Numbered from the stretch's first letter, positions 39,494 through 51,960 are shown. The stretch is 64,000 bases of DNA from Conchocele bisecta (GCA_029237695.1 CM055265.1:79974447-80038446), one strand, 5' to 3'. The notes: generated by a model not told the origin, from the sequence alone. Numbers and translations: made by a program.

Positions 39494-42122
39494 TTTATTA
39501 AACTTCACACATGCATAGAAGACGACCCAAAGGTGTGTCGCACATAAGAATGACAACTCTTGCGTCGTTAATTTCTTAGTTATCTCCCTTTGTTGTTTCG
39601 TGCACTGATTTCGTGTCCGGAGCATAACTCGAACACCCTTTGGAATATTTTCATGAAAATTCACACATGCATAGACCACGACCCTAAAGGTGTGTCACGC
39701 AAGAATGATAACTCTTGCATCACTAATTTTTTAGTTATCTCCCTTTGTTTTTTCCGTCACTGATTTTGTCTCCGGAGCATAACTCGAACACCCTTTTTTC
39801 AAACTACTTGTGTATCTGGGGAGGGGGATACACATGCGCTTGTCGACAAGCGTCCATTTCTAGTTAAACTGAATATTACAAACCATCTCGTCTTTGTTTT
39901 GTTTTTTTTCATATCGAAACCGGAAGTTGTCGTGAGCAACATTCGCATTGTAAACGTGTTTATTTTACTATGCTATAATTAAGCTTGACAACCATTTTTT
40001 TTGCGAGTGAATGTTTTTTTTTATCACGGATCATTTGCATACACAAGCAGTAAAGTGTTTGCAAAAGATCGGCGTAAAATAACTTTCAATAAACGAAAGT
40101 AGACAGGTGCGAAGCATCATATCCAAAGAAAGTGTCTATAAATAGCACACTGGTTTATTAAATATACAAAATGCACAAATAAAATTTAAACGAAATTGCA
40201 CAAAACGCAAACAAAATAAGTGAATCACTCACTCATAATTCACTGATGTGACAGTTAAAATTCGATTCAATATTTAAAGGCGAATTTTGTTCAAATTAAT
40301 TCATTATCGTGGCGTGGAATTAACACTGTTTAATTTTGAAATTCGTGATTTAATGTCGCCACCTGTCAAGCGAAACAAATCAAACAGACCGCCAATCGTG
40401 ATATTCACACCTCGTTAGGCAAACAGATCAGCTGGCGACAGACTTACCTGTTCGAGCTATCAATAGCACTTTACGTTGATTGACTGACCAAGGGACCATG
40501 ACTTCAGTTCGAGAGTTCGACTTTGTCGTAGTTCGAGTTTTAGGTAGAAAATTATATGATTTATATAGGGAAACTTGTCGGGACCACAGGACGAGTTCGA
40601 GTTTTCCGGAGTGTTCGACAGAGACCGGTTCGAGAGATCGATCTTCCACTGTATTGTTATAACTTCTACTTCTTTCATCTAAAATGCGTAATATTTCACA
40701 CATGCATTCCTGTAAGGGACCGTCCAACCCCCGCTGATCCCAAGGTCAAGGTCAAATACTTAGTCGGTTTACAAAACTTAACATCAGAGAAATATTGTTA
40801 TAACTTCTATTTCCTTCATCTAAAATGCTTAATATTTCACACATGCATTCCTGTAAGGCTCTACTACCATGCTGTGCCAAATCCATGACCGTCCAACCCC
40901 CGCTGATCCCAAGGTCAAGGTCAAATACTTAGTCGGTTTACAAAACTTAACATCAGAGATATTGTATCTTCATTTCTCATAAAATGCTTAATATTTCACA
41001 CATGCATTCCTGTAAGGCTCTACTACCATGCTGTGCCAAATCCATGACCGTCCAACCCCCGCTGATCCCAAGGTCAAGGTCAAATACTTAGTCGGTTTAC
41101 AAAACTTAACATCAGAGAAATATTGTTATAGCTTCTATTTCTTTCATCTAAAATGCGTAATATTTCACACATGCATTCCTGTAAGGCTCTACTACCATGC
41201 TGTGCCAAATCCATGACCGTCCAACCCCCGCTGATCCCAAGGTCAAGGTCAAATACTTAGTCGGTTTACAAAACTTAACATCAGAGAAATATTGTTATAG
41301 CTTCTATTTCTTTCATCTAAAATGCGTAATATTTCACACATGCATTCCTGTAAGGGTCTACTACCATGGTGTGCCAAATCCACGACTGTCCAACCCCGAT
41401 GATCCCAAGGTCAAGGTCAAATACTTAGTCGGTTTACAAAACTTAACATCAGAGAAATATTGTTATAACTTCTATTTCCTTCATCTAAAATGCTTAATAT
41501 TTCACACATGCATTCCTGTAAGGCTCTACTACCATGCTGTGCCAAATCCACGACCGTCCAACCCCCGCTGATCCCAAGGTCAAGGTCAAATACTTAGTCT
41601 CTTTACAAAACTTAACATCAGAGAAATATATTATAGCTTCTGTTTCCTTCGTCTAAAATGCTTAATATTTCACACATGCATTCCTGTAAGGCTCTACTAC
41701 CATGCTGTGCCAAATCCACGACATCCAACCCCCGCTGATCCCAAGGTCAAGGTCAAATACTTGGTCTCTTTACAAAACTTAACATCAGGGAAATAAGTTA
41801 TAACTTCTATTTCCTTCATTGAAAATTCTTAATATTTCACTTGTGCATTCCTCTAAGGTTGTACTATCATGCTGTGACATATCTATGAGCGTCCAACCCC
41901 TGCTGATCCCAAGGTCAAGGTCACATACTTAGTCTCTTTACAAAACGTAACATCAGAGAAATATGTTATAACTTCTATTTCTTTCATCGAAAATTCTTAA
42001 TATTTCATGCATGCATTCCTCTAAGGCTCTACTATCATGCTGTGACAATTCCCTGCTGATATCGAGGTCAAGGTCACATACTTAGTCTCTTTACAAAACT
42101 TAACATCAGAGAAATTGGTTAT

Positions 42123-42784
42123 TATGCCCCCGCCACCGAATGGTGAGGGGGGCATATAGTGTTACCGGCGTCCGTACGTACGTCCCGAAACTTTAACGCT
42201 CGGGTAAATGGCTTATAATTTCCTTGCTCGGATCTGCTTCACATTTCACACACACATTGCTCCAATGGTCCTCTACCGCCCTTTGACAAATCCACATTCG
42301 TCCCGCCCCCGCTAAGCCCAGGGTCAAGGTCACAGACTTGGTGCGTTCGAAACCTTCACGCTCGGGTAAATGGCTTATAATTTCTGTTTCCTTGCTCGGA
42401 TCTGCTTCACATTTCACACACGCATTGCTCCAATGGTCCTCTACCGCCCGGTGACAAATCCACATTCGTCTCGCCCCCGCTAAGCCCAGGGTGAAGGTCA
42501 CATACTTGGTACGTTTAAAGCCTTAACGCTCGGGTAAATGGCTTATAAGTTCTGTTTCCTTGCTCGGATCTGCTTCACATTTCACACACGCATTGCTCCA
42601 ATGGTCCTCTACCGTCCTGTGACAAATCCACATTTGTCCCGCCCCCGCTAAGCCCAGGGTCAAGGTCGCAGACTTTGTGTGTTCAAAACTTTAATGCTCG
42701 GGTAAATGGCTTATAATTTAAATATACCTCATTTTCTTTGTCTGCCAGCGGGGGCATTCGAGTGCCGACAGGCCACATTTCTAG
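42123..42784 (+). mobile_element. Hel-B nested in Hel-A copy 2
   Basis: TATGCCCCCGCCACCGAATG with GTGAGGGGGGCATATAGTG, short GTCCGTACGTACGTCC, three core units (CTTTAACGCTCGGGTAAATG, TTGCTCGGATCTGCTTCACA, CCCGCTAAGCCCAGGGT), then GCGGGGGCATTCGAGTGCCG, ACAGGCCACATTTCTAG. Hel-A core stops at AAATTGGTTAT and resumes as GATTTCTATTTCCTTGC. Confidence 0.8.
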
Positions 42785-42960
42785 TGATTTCTATTTCCTT
42801 GCTTGGATCTGCTTCATATTTCACACATGCATTGCTCCAATAGACCTCTACAACCCTGTGACAAATTCACATTCGTGCCGCCCCCGCTAAGCCCAGTCAA
42901 GGTCACAAGCCCACACACTTGGAAATTATTTTATATATTTAGGGGTACCTGGGCCCACGC

Positions 42961-42977
42961 GGGGGGGGGGGGGGGGG
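42961..42977 (+). repeat. 17-G homopolymer at Hel-A 3' end
   Basis: The other Hel-A copies have 2-6 G at this place (CACGCGGGGGGTATTCC). The run is either real expansion or a sequencing/consensus length error. Confidence 0.8.
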
Positions 42978-43014
42978 AAGGTATTTCATAAGCCTTGCTT
43001 ATTGACCAATCTAG

Positions 43015-43224
43015 TTTTATTTGCAATAAAATCAATATTTGCTTAAATGTAATCGTATAAAAAATATTTGGCGAGTGTTTGTTATTGATGAAAAAGTGCT
43101 TAAATTTAGATATTTTTTAGATTTAATGTGTTTAATAGCCTAAAATTGTCAGCACAAAAATGTGGAACAGACAGTAGGATTCAAACCGGGGAACTTGTAG
43201 TATTCTGATGTAGTAATATTTTAT
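43015..43224. other. Unassigned with an M14 right arm
   Basis: AAAAATGTGGAACAGACAGT near 43157 matches one arm of M14. The rest is unassigned AT-rich DNA. Confidence 0.45.
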
Positions 43225-44783
43225 TAGCTCACCTGAGCAAAGCTCATGTGAGCTATTGTTACCGCAATGTTTCCGTTGTCGTCCGTCGTCCTTGAACATT
43301 TTCAAACGTCTTCTCCTCGGTAACCATTGGGCCTATAGTCACCAAACTTCATGGTCATGGTCCTTAGGTAGGGGGATTACAAAATTGTTAAAATGACGTC
43401 ATCACGTAATCCAAGATGGCCGCCATCTAAAAATAGCACAAATTCTTCAAAAATCTTCTCAAGAACCGCCAACCGGATTTCGACAAAACTTGGTAGGAAT
43501 GATCGATGTACATTGCTCTTTCAAAGTTGTTAAAATGGTGACCCCGGGGTCAAAAATGGGCGTGGCCCGTGGGGTCAAATTGGGGTCAAATTTTATTTTT
43601 AATGAGGCGATCACTCTGGTGCATTTTTTGTCGAAATCGGATTGTTATGTCATCCAAGATGGCCGCCGAAAGGTCAAAAGGTCGTTCTTTTATTAGAGAT
43701 TTCAAAATTCTTCTTCACATGAACCGCTTGGCCCATGGTAGCCAAACTTAAAAGTTATGGTCCATGGGTGAAGCCTTTTCAGATTTGTTAAAATGGAGGT
43801 CATCGCTAATCCAAGATGGCCGCCATCTAAAAATAGCATAAATTCTTAAGAAATCTTCTTCTCATGAACTGCTAGCCGGATTTCGACGAAACTTGGTAGG
43901 AATGATCGATGTACAGTGCTCTTTCCATGTTGTTAAAATGGTGACCCCGGGGTTAAAAATGGGCGTGGCCTGTGGGGTCAAATTTTATTTTTGACCGAAT
44001 ATGGTCATGTTATATATCAAATCGAAGGTATCAATGAGGCGATCACTCTGGTACATTTTTTGTCGAAATTGGATTGTTATGTCATCCAAGATGGCCGCCG
44101 AAATGTCAAAAGGTTGTTCTTTTATTAGAGATTTCAAAATTCTTCTTCACATGAACCGCTTGGCCCATGGTAGCCAAACTTAAAAGTTATGATCCATGGG
44201 TGAAGCCTTTTCAGATTTGTTAAAATGGAGGTCATCACTAATCCAAGATGGCCGCCGTCTAAAAATAGCATAAATTCTTAAAAAAATCTTCTTCTCATGA
44301 ACCGCTAGCCGGATTTCGACTAAACTTGGTAGGAATGATCGATTTACAATGCTCTTTCAAAGTTGTGAAAATGGTGACCCGGGGTCAAAAATGGGCATGG
44401 CCCGTGGGGTCAAATTGGGGTCAAATATAAAATCATGCCATATATCAAATTGAAGGTATCGATGAGGCGATTGATCTGGTGCAATATTTGTCTGAATCGG
44501 ATATTATGTCATCCATGATGGCCACCAAAAGGTCCATTTATTCAAGATTTTGAACGTCTTTTTCTCAGGAACCACATGGCCGATGCTGGCCAAACTTCAT
44601 AGGAAGTTAAGATCTTTGGGTGAAGCATTTTCAGATTTGGTAAAATGACAGTCATCGCTTAATCCAAGATGTCCGCCATCTAAAAATAGCACAATTTTTT
44701 TAAAACCCACGAACTCAATGTCGCATTCTCCTCTGGTGTTCATGGAGTCAGGTGAGCGAATTAGGGCCATCATGGCCCTCTTG
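43225..44783 (+). mobile_element. Hel-I, complete Helentron-like element
   Basis: TAGCTCACCTGAGCAAAGCT with CATGTGAGCTATTG, GTCGTCCGTCGTCC, and three core units about 400-430 bp apart (AATCCAAGATGGCCGCC, GGATTTCGACGAAACTTGG, TAGGAATGATCGAT). The end is CAGGTGAGCGAATT, hairpin AGGGCCATCATGGCCCT, CTTG. Largest core unit of the class here. ORFs of 60-110 residues are core artefacts. Confidence 0.88.
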
Positions 44784-44935
44784 TTTTTATTTTTGTTATT
44801 TTTCAATGAAAGTATATGTTGTGACCACTCATTTGAACCATCTCGATGAGACGGTTCAGATGGTGGTCGTGACATATACTTCTGAGCGAATAGAAGGAAA
44901 ATATTTAATATTTTATGAAACCGTATCAAATCGGC
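44784..44935. mobile_element. PB2 hairpin, left end cut by Hel-I
   Basis: TTTTTGTTATTTTTCAATGA, AAGTATATGTTGTGACCACT, CATCTCGATGAGACGG, GGTGGTCGTGACATATACT, directly after the CTTG of Hel-I, so Hel-I landed in the T-rich left part of PB2. Confidence 0.7.
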
Positions 44936-45151
44936 CTTACATTGTATCTTTTTGTCACAGAGTTCTCCGTGAAGTAAAGAAAAGAAGAGTTGTATGCAAT
45001 TTTATGGGTTTTGTGACATTTTACATTACCATAGTAACAATTTTCTTGATGGAAATACATCTTCATAAACCCTAAATATTAGCTATCCATCTCCAAAATG
45101 AGTTTCCAACAGAGCAGAAATGTTCAATAGACATGTCGAGTTCTTTATATC

Positions 45152-45930
45152 TGGCGGTGACTGGAGAAATGGGGCTTATGGGATTTATGTGAGTACCTCC
45201 TGATCAAATAGCTCACTCCTGTAGCCTGACAACAATCTTTGTCATACCACAGATAAATTTCTCGCGTTTTGATTGGCCAGCTTAATGGGTAATATGAGCC
45301 CATATTACCTGTAAAGCCCGTCAATATGGCTCGAATAAAAAATGGCGGTGGGTCGAGGCTGATTCGAAAACGAATAATTTGGAAATCACCACGGAAACAT
45401 AGTCATAGGGATTGATAATGACCTAACTAAGAAAACAAAAGTTATATTTTGAAAATCGGTCCAGAAATTGCCATGTTAGTAACAAATTTCTGCTCGCTTA
45501 TGTCTAGATGATGTCATGTAATATTTGTAACGTCATGACGTAGTGCCGTTGGGCGCCACATTTCTATGACGTTAAACATGCACCAATAAAACTAAATTCT
45601 GGAGAAATGTCAAGAATCTATGGTATGACAAATACGTTATTGTGACTCTACATTGTAAAGTCAATATGGTGTCATATTGCCCGTCTGAAACTATATTCCC
45701 CCTCGGTTGCGCCTCGGATGAATATAGATTCAGACGGGCAATATGACACCATATTGACTGTGTAGAATTACAATAACTTATATAATATTGCTTGTTAGAA
45801 GCATGACGAGTGTTCCATTGATGGAATTGCGAACAGTGCACAGATCCTGATCAGACTGTGCAAATGCACCGGCTGATCTGGATCTACACAGGTCTAAAAC
45901 CTGTAAGCCCCATTTCTCCAGTCACAGAAA
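45152..45930. mobile_element. M12 split by M9
   Basis: GACTGGAGAAATGGGGCTTA, TGATCAAATAGCTCACTCCT, then M9, then GTTAGAAGCATGACGAGTG, GATCCTGATCAGACTGTGC, CATTTCTCCAGTCACAG. Confidence 0.75.
45236..45785. mobile_element. M9 element nested in M12
   Basis: TCTTTGTCATACCACAGATA to AATTACAATAACTTATATAA. The right half is a strong palindrome: AATATGGTGTCATATTGCCC with GTCTGAAACTATATTC faces GAATATAGATTCAGACGGGC. The left half has TGATTGGCCAGCTTAATGGG and TAACGTCATGACGTAG. Relation to 15710 is clear. Confidence 0.75.
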
Positions 45931-46364
45931 TGCTCTCACGGTAAATATTGCATTTTCTATGCTTTATTCGACACACATTTATTGCTTTACGATCGACACT
46001 CAACATCACCACATCATTTCTAGTCACTGGAGACATTTTGTAAAATTTAAGCAAAAATAAATATACATTTGTTAAAAATGATACAGAAATTTCAATGACA
46101 CTGACACCTTCGAGGTAGAGATGGTTTTCATGTAGATGCGTCAGAAATTTTTTTCGAACTAATTCCGAATTGTCAGCCCATGTGTAGTCATTGCCAAGTT
46201 CTGTATTCCCAGAGATGATTTTGATAGTGTTTTACGATGTATTGTCAAGGGAAATTGGAGACAATAAAGATGACAGAGTGTCAATCACACGTACAATGTG
46301 GGACCCCCTCAAGTCATTTCATCCCAGCTGCCAACGTTTCGAAGCGGTTTCGTAGTTTGTTTAT
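45931..46364. other. Unassigned sequence
   Basis: No family match and no convincing ORF; ends where Hel-A starts. Confidence 0.4.
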
Positions 46365-47199
46365 TATACCCCCGCCCCCCACCCGCAACGAGTTTTGGGG
46401 AGGGGGTATATTGGAGTCAGGTTGTCTGTGTGTCCGTCCGTGCATCCGTTCGTCACTAAACTTAACATCAGAGAAATATGTAAATACATGTATGTAACTT
46501 CTATTTCCTTCATCGAAAATAAATTCTTAATATTTCAACCATGCATTCCTCTAAGGCTCTACTATCATGCTGTGACAAATCCACGACAGCACAAACCCCA
46601 CTGATCCCAAGGTCAAGGTCACATACTTAGTTTCTTTACAAAACTTGACATCAGAGAAATATGTTATAACTTCTATTTTCTTTTTTCAAAGCTCTTAATA
46701 TATCACCCATGCTTTCCTCTAAGGCACTACTATCATGCTGTGACAAATCCACAACCATCCAACCCCTGCTGATCCCAAGGTCACATACTCAGTCTCTTTA
46801 CAAAACTTAATATCAGAGAAATCTGTTATATCTTTTATTTCCTACATCGAAAATTCGTAGTATTTCATGCATGCATTCCTCTAAGGGTCTACTATCATGC
46901 TGTGACAAATTCATGACCATCCGACCCCCGCTGATACCGAGGTCAAGGACACATTCACAAAACTTAGCATCAGAGAAATCTGTTATAACTTCTATTTCCT
47001 TCATCGAAAATTCTTAATATTTCATGCATGCATTCCTCTAAGGGTCTACTATCATGTTGTGACAAATCCATGATCATCTGACCCCCGCTGATCCCAATGT
47101 CAAGGTCATGGGCCCACAGACAAAACAAATCTACATATTTAGGGGTGCCTGGGCCCACACGAGGGATATTCCGTAAGCCTCACTTACTGACATATCTAG
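46365..47199 (+). mobile_element. Hel-A copy 3, uninterrupted
   Basis: TATACCCCCGCCCCCCACCC, AACGAGTTTTGGGGAGGGGG, GTCCGTCCGTGC, about four core units, then GGGATATTCC, hairpin GTAAGCCTCACTTAC, TGACATATCTAG (47196-47199). 835 bp, the cleanest whole example of the family. Confidence 0.88.
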
Positions 47200-47330
47200 T
47201 TCCTTCATAAAAGTATATTGTGTTACCACTCATTTGAACTGTCTCGATGAGATGGCTCAAATGAGTGGTAACAACATATACTTTTGTGCAAAAGTAAAGA
47301 AAATGTGGTAAAGCTCTTTGACTATTTTAC
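47200..47330. mobile_element. PB2 hairpin abutting Hel-A
   Basis: TTCCTTCATAAAAGTATATT, ACCACTCATTTGAACTGTCT, CGATGAGATGGCTCAAATGA, ACAACATATACTTTTG. Begins immediately after the CTAG of Hel-A; the PB2 left end is not found upstream. Confidence 0.65.
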
Positions 47331-47465
47331 ACAAATATATTATATAAAATTTTGCATGAAACTTTGCTTTTCATGGCCAGGCCTCATACTGACCTGCTGG
47401 CACTCACCTGTATTGTGAACAGTGTAGCAGCATGATCTCAATGACCATAAGATCCATTTATTCGG

Positions 47466-47874
47466 ACACACTCCAGAGCTCCAGATAAGGTGCGTATTTG
47501 CATAAATACCCAATTAAAATTGCCAAAAACCCAATTGAAATCAGAAGTGCTGAGTATCAAAAAGCAATGAAAATTTGTGTATCTTTATTATGCTACAGAA
47601 AACAATTAATAGACCATAAATATAGCATATTTTCTTATTTTTCCATGAAAACACATCTTGGTATTTCATTAGAATTGTCTCCAAGGAGACAATTCTAATG
47701 AAATACCAAGATGTGTTTTCATTTAGAAGCAAACTATTCAATAAGTGCGGTCTACTGATGTGTAAACAGTAGTGTGATTCTATTTTACCCAATTAAAATT
47801 TTGAAATACCCAATTGCTTCAGAAATGATGGAGTGACAATACTCAATTACTAATTCCTTATCTGGAGCCCTGAC
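47466..47874. mobile_element. M6 MITE, complete
   Basis: CAGAGCTCCAGATAAGGTGC to CCTTATCTGGAGCCCTG. Flanks ACACTC (left) and ACACTC (right) may be a 6-bp target duplication. Palindrome centre GAATTGTCTCCAAGGAGACA. Confidence 0.8.
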
Positions 47875-47877
47875 ACT

Positions 47878-48205
47878 CACTACACAGCCACACATGCATA
47901 AACCACAACCCAAAGGTGTGTTGTGTGCAAGATAGACAACTCTTGCATCACTAATTTTATAGCTATCTCCCTTTGTTGTTGTTTTTTCGCAGATTGATTT
48001 CCTGTCATTCCAAAACTTGATCACATTTTGGAATATTTTCATGATATTTCATACATGCATAAACCATTACCCCAAGGTGTGTCTCATACAAGAACGACAA
48101 CTCTCACCTTACTAACATATTAGTTATCTCCCTTTATTTTTTTAGTGGCTGCCTGTAGGCGGGGAGGGGGATACACATGTGCTTGTGGACAAACGTCAAT
48201 TCTAG
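47878..48205 (+). mobile_element. Hel-D 3' part, 5'-truncated
   Basis: Two core units (CATGCATAAACCACAACCC, TAGCTATCTCCCTTTGTTG), then GGCGGGGAGGGGGATACACA, GTGCTTGTGGACAAACG, CAATTCTAG. It directly follows M6. Confidence 0.75.
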
Positions 48206-48608
48206 TTAATTGGCAGATTCTTACTCCACGAATTAGTAGATCTACTACATTCATGTAGATTAAAAACAATATCAAAATTATTGGTGTTTTTTCACTCGTT
48301 TTACACCAATTCCAAAATAATAAAAAAGTTCTGACCCACTCAATTTTAGTCCAAAATTTGATTGAAAATCAACTAATTATTTTCCCCTGGCCTTAACGTT
48401 CACCAATCCGATGGCAACATTACAATAGTCACTTTTCAATGGTCGAAATTTGAATTTTAAATGAAATCAGGCAGATTCGGTTTCTCATTAACTGTCATGG
48501 AGGACATTCAAGTTTGATGTAATCACAATTTATTCTTTGTCACACTGGGTGTGCTGTGTGACGTTGCATCCATAGCAATGATAATCCACTCATATCCACT
48601 TGGGTGTG
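48206..48608. other. Unassigned sequence
   Basis: AT-rich, with no family match visible. Confidence 0.4.
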
Positions 48609-48840
48609 TTAACCCTTTTATCACTAAATAACTGGAATGGACAGTGCCACGTTAACTTTCCGACCAATCCAATGGTCACAAAATGATTTTGAGGCCAGTC
48701 CATTTATAAAGACGGAGATGTTTTTCTAAGAAAATATAAAAAATACTTGCAAAAAGGGCAGATCCTGTGCTCCGGCTCATCTAGATCGACACTGTTTCCA
48801 ATCACTGCTAAAGTGGTCTGTTGTGTTGAAAGAGCTAAAT
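48609..48840. mobile_element. PB3 MITE
   Basis: TTAACCCTTTTATCACTAAA, GGAATGGACAGTGCCACG, GGGCAGATCCTGTGCTCC, CTCATCTAGATCGACACTG, GTTGTGTTGAAAGAGCTAA. The central GAGACGGCTCG hairpin is deleted. Confidence 0.7.
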
Positions 48841-48955
48841 GCATCTGGTACCAGATCAGGACATTGTAGTATCAATGATGAAAGTATATTATATTTTCAG
48901 TAATGTATTTGTGATGCGCTCCTATACATGTGTATGCCCATCTGTATATTACAAA

Positions 48956-49018
48956 GGGGTCAGTGGAAGAAGGGGGCTAACTCCAATGAGGGAGTTGACC
49001 CCCTTTTTCCACTGACCC
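48956..49018. repeat. Hairpin, about 30-bp arms
   Basis: GGGTCAGTGGAAGAAGGGGG, CTAACTCC faces GGAGTTGACCCCCTTTTTCC, ACTGACCC. Likely a minimal hairpin MITE. Confidence 0.8.
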
Positions 49019-49039
49019 ATTCATTTATCATTACTGTTG

Positions 49040-51612
49040 AATGGACATGAAACACCAATCAATCAATTATATCACCCAATCAATCATTCAATCACTCATC
49101 CAATCTCTCAATCAATCATTCAATCAATCACACTACCAATCACTCAATCAATCATTAAATCAATATGTCACTCAATCACTCATTCAATATCTCAATCAAT
49201 CATTTAATCAATATATCACCCATTTAATCAATATATCACCCACTCAATCACTCAATCAATATATATATATATATCAATCAATAATTAAATAAATATATCA
49301 CTCACTCAATCATTCAATCAATATATCACGCAATCAATCATTTAATCAATATATCATCCAATCAATCATTCAATCAATATATATCTCAATCAATCATTCA
49401 ATCATTATATATCTCAATCAATAATTCAATCAATATATATCACCCAATCAATCATTCAATCAATATATTACCCAATCAAGCATTCAATCAATATATCACC
49501 CAATCAATCATTCAATCAATATACCACCCAATCAATCATTTAATCAATATATCATCCAATCAATCATTCAATCAATATATATCTCAATCAATCATTCAGT
49601 CAATATATATCTCAATCAATCATTCAATCAATATATCACCCAATCAATCATTCAATCAATATATCACCCAATCAATCATTCAATCAATATATAGCTCAAT
49701 CAATCATTCAATCAAGATATCACCCAATCAATCATTCAATCAATATATCACCCAATCAATCATTCAATCAATATATCACCCACTCAATCATTCAATCAAT
49801 ATATCACCCAATCAATAATTCAATCACTCATTCAATCTCTTGATCTTTCAATCAATATGTCACCCAATTAATCATTCAATCAATATATCTCCCAATCAAT
49901 CATTCAATCAAATCAATGTATCACTCAGTCAATCATTCAATCAATATATCACCCAATCAATCATTCAATCAATATATCTCCCAATCAATCATTCAATCAA
50001 ATCAATGTATCACCCAATCAATCATTCAATCAATATATCACCCAATCAATAATTCAATCACTCATTCAATCTCTCAATCAATCATTCAATCACTCAAGCT
50101 ATCGTTCATTCCATTTCTCTATCAATCGTTCAATCAATATGTCACCCAATCAATCATTCAATTAATATATCACCCAATCAATCATTCAATCAATATATCA
50201 CCCAATCAATAATTCAATCACTCATTCAATCTCTTGATCAATCTTTCAATCAATATGTCACCCAATTAATCATTCAATCAATATATCTCCCAATCAATCA
50301 TTCAATCAAATCAATGTATCACCCAGTCAATCATTCAATCAATATATCACCCAATTAATCATTCAATCAATATATCTCCCAATCAATCATTCAATCAAAT
50401 CAATGTATCACCCAATCAATCATTCAATCAATATATCACCCAATCAATAATTCAATCACTCATTCAATCTCTCAATCAATCATTCAATCACTCAAGCTAT
50501 CGTTCATTCAATTTCTCTATCAATCGTTCAATCAATATTTCACCCAATCAATCATTCAATTAATATATCACCCAATCAATCATTCAATCAATATATCACC
50601 CAATCAATAATTCAATCACTCATTCAATCTCTTGATCAATCTTTCAATCAATATGTCACCCAATTAATCATTCAATCAATATATCTCCCAATCAATCATT
50701 CAATCAAATCAATGTATCACCCAGTCAATCATTCAATCAATATATCACCCAATCAATCATTCAATCACTCATTCAATCTCTCAATCTCTCAATCAATCAT
50801 TCAATCACTCAAGCTATCATTCATTCAATTTCTCTATCAATCGTTCAATCAATATTTCACCCAATCAATCATTCAATCAATATATCACCAATCAATCATT
50901 CAATCACTCATTCAATCTCTCACTCAATCATTCAATCACTCAAGCTATCAATCATTCAATCACTCATTCAATCTCAATCAATTGTTCAATCAATATGTCA
51001 CTCAATCAATCATTCAATCAATATATCACCCAATCAATCATTAAATCAATATATCTCCCAATCAATCATTCAATCAAATAAATATGTCGCCCAATTAATC
51101 ATTCAATTAATATATCTCCCAATCAATCATTCAATCAAATCAATGTATCACCCAGTCAATCATTCAATCAATATATCACCCAATCAATCATTAAATCACT
51201 CATTCAATCTCTCAATCAATCATTCAATCACTCAAGCTATCATTCATTCAATCACTCATTCAATTTATCAATCAATCGTTCAATCAATATGTAACCCAAT
51301 CAATCAGTCAATCAATATATCACCCAATCAATAATTCAATCAACATACCACCCAATCAATCATTAATTAATATATCACCCAATCAATAATTTAGTTTAAA
51401 CTATATTTATTTCAAATAATATACATGTATATATATCCATAAAAATACATATAAAGTCAATCAATCACTCAATAACTATTTCAATTAATCAATCATCCAA
51501 TCACTCAATATATCACTCAATCAATCAATAATCCACTCAATCAATATGTCACCCAATCAATCATTCACTCAATCAATATATCACACATTCACTCATTCAA
51601 TATATCACCCAC
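49040..51612. repeat. AATC-based minisatellite, 28-bp type
   Basis: CAATCAATCATTCAATCAAT plus ATATCACC is the commonest unit (28 bp), with variants ATATATATCTC, AATCAATGTATCAC and CTCATTCAATCTCTC. Blocks of about 350-430 bp recur (for example TTGATC.. and AAGCTATCGTTCATT at 50100 and 50495), so there is higher-order structure. ORFs rich in Asn, Gln and Ser are artefacts. Confidence 0.9.
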
Positions 51613-51960
51613 TATACCGGATTTGGCCCTCATGTACATGTTTGGCTTTCTTGTATGTGAGAGTTGAGTCAGGCTATGCCCCATATATAAAAGTAAGATT
51701 AGCGCTAATCCTATTACTTTTAGGGGATGGGATAAATGATGCTGGTGTGGCGAGGGCCTGGCACCAGATCAGGTTGTTCTAATTTCAGGACTGAATATAT
51801 ATTTTGATTGTAAATATTGAGTTCTGAAGTTGGGATTTACCCCCCTCGGACAGGTGGATACGGGACACGACCCCGTTGACCCGTCTGCGTGTAGACTCCC
51901 TGAGGCTTGTACCTCTATGTCAGAAAAGCGGACGTTAAACCCTATTCACTCACTCACTCA
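51613..51960 (+). mobile_element. SINE-like element inside the AATC array
   Basis: CGGATTTGGCCCTCATGTAC, TTCTTGTATGTGAGAGTTGA, GCCTGGCACCAGATCAGGTT, GGGATTTACCCCCCTCGGAC, CGACCCCGTTGACCCG, then AGCGGACGTTAAACCC and a (CACT)n tail joining the array. It is the uninterrupted partner of 31797-32450. Confidence 0.7.

Larger units (their letters stand above)
35231..39863 (+). mobile_element. Hel-D, nested in TG, itself interrupted
   Basis: TATCCCCCGGACTCCGTCGG with GGGATACTATGG, GCGTCCGCG tract, core units at about 35319, 35474, 35630 and 35778 (GTCCGGAGCATAACTCGA, CCCTTTGGAATATTTT, ACACATGCATAGACCACGAC). The core resumes at 37815 and 39494. The 3' end is GGGGAGGGGGATACACATG, perfect hairpin CGCTTGTCGACAAGCG, TCCATTTCTAG (39860-39863). 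The same end occurs at 48205. Confidence 0.8.
34985..40651. mobile_element. TG (Tigger/pogo-like) element with TA duplication, filled with Helentron-like insertions
   Basis: CAGTGGAAGATCGGTCTCTC and its mirror GAGAGATCGATCTTCCACTG form 27-bp TIRs with one mismatch. TA is duplicated at 34983-34984 and 40652-40653, and joining the flanks gives AGAGAAATATTGTTATAAC as in the other Hel-A units. TG's own sequence is only 34985-35230 plus 39864-40651 (about 1.03 kb) with GTTCGAG subterminal repeats and no transposase, so it is non-autonomous. Confidence 0.88.
34514..43014 (+). mobile_element. Hel-A copy 2, 8.5 kb because of nested insertions
   Basis: TATACCCCCTGCAATGAGTT, GTGGGGGGGGTATACTGG, GTGCGTCC-rich tract, then the core unit. 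It is broken at AGAGAAATA (34984) by the TG element and resumes at 40652. At least eight more core units of about 165-170 bp follow to 42116, then Hel-B, then the end: ATATTTAGGGGTACCTGGG, 17 Gs, CATAAGCCTTGCTTATTG, CAATCTAG (43011-43014). Without insertions it would be about 2.2 kb. DR0-like AAGGTCAAGGTCA lies in almost every unit. Confidence 0.85.

Noticed and set aside
43225..44783. Hel-I as a host gene because of repeated ATGGCCGCC (Kozak-like)
   Set aside because: The motif is part of CCAAGATGGCCGCC in each tandem core unit and opens no lasting frame.
49041..51334. Asn/Gln/Ser-rich ORFs of 60-110 codons
   Set aside because: Translation of AATC tetranucleotide repeats; several frames are open and the sequence is satellite.
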